Assembly (NCBI GenBank): GCA_007116835.1
Contig: SKHS01000227.1
Location: forward strand, 1 to 6,900
Direction of reading: 5' to 3'
DNA: 6,900 nt
From: Halomonas sp.
GTDB lineage: Bacteria > Pseudomonadota > Gammaproteobacteria > Pseudomonadales > Halomonadaceae
The notes beneath the pieces are model-generated. The model saw only the letters and a program-made list of their open reading frames with translations. It had not been told where the DNA came from and ran no database searches. Of the stretch, positions 5,794 to 6,900 are shown piece after piece. Position 1 is the first letter of the stretch; the number at the start of each line of letters is the position of its first letter. The position numbers were made by a program, and so were the translations under genes.

Positions 5794-5807
5794 TTTTGGG
5801 ACGCACA

Positions 5808-6900
5808 ATGCAAGCTGCAGACCTTCCTGAGAATGAACATCAGCGCCTGGCAGCATTGCATGCTCTTCAGGTACTCGATACACCTGCTGAGGAAGCGTTT
5901 GACCGTCTCACTCAGCTTGCTTGCGACCTGTTTGATTTACCCGTTGCGCTAGTTTCGCTAGTTGATGCAGAGCGGCAGTGGTTTAAATCCCACCAAGGTC
6001 TAACCACCAGCGAAACTTGCCGAGACCTATCATTTTGCGCCCACGCGGTGGCGCAAAATAAGATGCTGATAATCGAAGACACCCTTGACGATCAACGCTT
6101 TGCGGACAACCCCTTGGTTACAGGACCGCCGCACATTCGCTTTTATGCTGGGCAGCCGCTGCAGCTATCAGAAGGCCTGCCGGTAGGCACACTGTGCTTA
6201 ATCGACCGTCGGCCGCGCGCTTTTAGTCAGCGGGATCAAACCACGTTAAAACGCTTAGCAGAGCAAGTGGAAGAGCTGCTTCGCCAGCATCAAATACGCA
6301 GAGCCTTAGCGCAAACCACGCGTCGCTACGAGGCACTGTTTAACGAGAGCGCCACGGGCATCGTGCGTATTGACCGTTCTGGTCACGTGTTGAGCATTAA
6401 CCCTTTTGCACTCACGATGCTGGGTTATCAGGAGCATGAAGTGGTCGGTAACAATGTGGCGATGTTCACGCCTGCATCGATCAGTGCTCATCATGATAGC
6501 TTTCTTGCCAATTTTTTGGCGGGCAGCGAACCCAAGGTTATTGGCCGCGGCAGAGAGGTAGAAGCGCTCCATAAAGAGGGTCATTTAATACCTGTTCATC
6601 TGGCAGTTAACGCCATTCATAACGAGCACGGTGAGGTTGCTGAGTTTTTGGGCATTTTGACCAACTTAACCGAGGTCTATGACGCTACTCAGCAAATCCA
6701 TAAAGAACAAAGTCTGCTGAAAGTGCTTCACCAAGGCATCACCGATTACCAAGCATTAATGTCGGTTGAGCAGCTATGGACTTTTTTAATGGAAGCGCTG
6801 CGTGAGCTCACCGACAGCGATTACGCGCTGATTGGCGAAGTGCTGCCAACTGACACTACCAATACACTTAAAATACACGCGATCACTGACCTTTCATGGA
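5808..6900 (+). CDS. GAF-PAS-GAF signalling protein, N-terminal part (cut by window edge)
   Basis: An open frame of 364 residues runs off the right edge, so the output domain is missing. Residues about 12-160 form a GAF domain of the common bacterial type: LDTPAEEAFDRLTQLA (23-38), VALVSLVDAERQWFKS (46-61), RDLSFCAHAV (72-81), DQRFADNPLVTG (95-106), IRFYAGQPL (110-118) and VGTLCLIDRRPR (126-137). A PAS domain follows at about 172-290 (YEALFNESATGIVRIDRSG, GYQEHEVVG, LGILTNLTE), and a second GAF begins near 303-345 (VLHQGITDYQALMSVEQLW). No signal peptide or membrane helix is visible, so it is a cytosolic sensor. Proteins with this front end usually finish in a histidine kinase or in GGDEF/EAL domains; which applies here cannot be seen. 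ATG at 5808 has a modest GGGA 6 nt upstream. A FliA-like promoter precedes it, hinting at a motility link. Confidence 0.85.
   Translation, partial: MQAADLPENEHQRLAALHALQVLDTPAEEAFDRLTQLACDLFDLPVALVSLVDAERQWFKSHQGLTTSETCRDLSFCAHAVAQNKMLIIEDTLDDQRFADNPLVTGPPHIRFYAGQPLQLSEGLPVGTLCLIDRRPRAFSQRDQTTLKRLAEQVEELLRQHQIRRALAQTTRRYEALFNESATGIVRIDRSGHVLSINPFALTMLGYQEHEVVGNNVAMFTPASISAHHDSFLANFLAGSEPKVIGRGREVEALHKEGHLIPVHLAVNAIHNEHGEVAEFLGILTNLTEVYDATQQIHKEQSLLKVLHQGITDYQALMSVEQLWTFLMEALRELTDSDYALIGEVLPTDTTNTLKIHAITDLSW

Noticed and set aside
5764..5797. Rho-independent terminator for the ALDH (dyad plus T8)
   Set aside because: The dyad GTTTG-AA-CAAAC has too small a loop and only one G-C pair per arm end, and it is separated from the T run by 14 nt; not a credible terminator.
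6306..6584. Minus-strand open frame of 92 codons
   Set aside because: It is antisense to the PAS domain of the sensor, whose frame is continuous and family-like across the stretch.
1..6900. Mobile element, CRISPR array, tRNA or phage remnant
   Set aside because: No transposase or integrase frames, no regularly spaced repeats, no tRNA-like cloverleaf and no terminal inverted repeats were noticed on either strand.

Overview
The window looks like a chromosomal segment of a moderately GC-rich gammaproteobacterium. The best guess is Halomonadaceae (Halomonas/Vreelandella), because the minus-strand cluster ftsB-ispD-ispF-truD-surE is the classic gammaproteobacterial order that leads toward pcm, nlpD and rpoS. 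The neighbouring COG3146 (DUF482, FemAB-like) protein and the coniferyl-aldehyde-dehydrogenase-type ALDH also fit marine or halophilic gammaproteobacteria. Assignment to a genus is inference from protein flavour and base composition, not from any search.

Layout. From 4184 down to 1 everything is read on the minus strand: a COG3146 putative N-acyltransferase (3036-4184), then a tightly packed run of ftsB (2594-2947), ispD (1887-2597), ispF (1372-1860), truD (339-1379) and surE (328 down, cut by the window edge). ftsB/ispD overlap by ATGA, ispF/truD overlap by 8 nt, and the truD stop codon is part of the surE Shine-Dalgarno, so these genes are almost certainly one transcript with translational coupling. 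A plausible extended -10 promoter lies just upstream of ftsB. From 4344 rightward the genes are on the plus strand: an ALDH (4344-5699) and, after a 108-nt spacer, the N-terminal 364 residues of a GAF-PAS-GAF sensor protein (5808 to the window end). The 159-nt gap at 4185-4343 separates the divergent units. There are no RNA genes, insertion sequences, CRISPR arrays or integrated elements that I can support.

How the genes work together. The minus-strand operon is housekeeping: divisome assembly (FtsB), two steps of the MEP isoprenoid-precursor pathway (IspD, IspF), tRNA pseudouridylation (TruD) and a stationary-phase/survival nucleotidase (SurE). The COG3146 gene and the ALDH have no evident pathway link to these. 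The sensor gene is the most interesting item: the spacer before it carries a close match (14 of 16 consensus positions, exact 11-nt spacing) to the FliA/sigma-28 flagellar promoter, starting on the ALDH stop codon. The same spacer holds a tandem 14-bp repeat. This suggests, but does not prove, that the sensor belongs to the motility/chemotaxis regulon.

Apart from that promoter-sensor pair, the window is ordinary core chromosome. I see no convincing evidence of a wholly undescribed multi-gene system in it. Several starts were moved from longer non-ATG possibilities to ATG on the basis of Shine-Dalgarno spacing and family N-termini.
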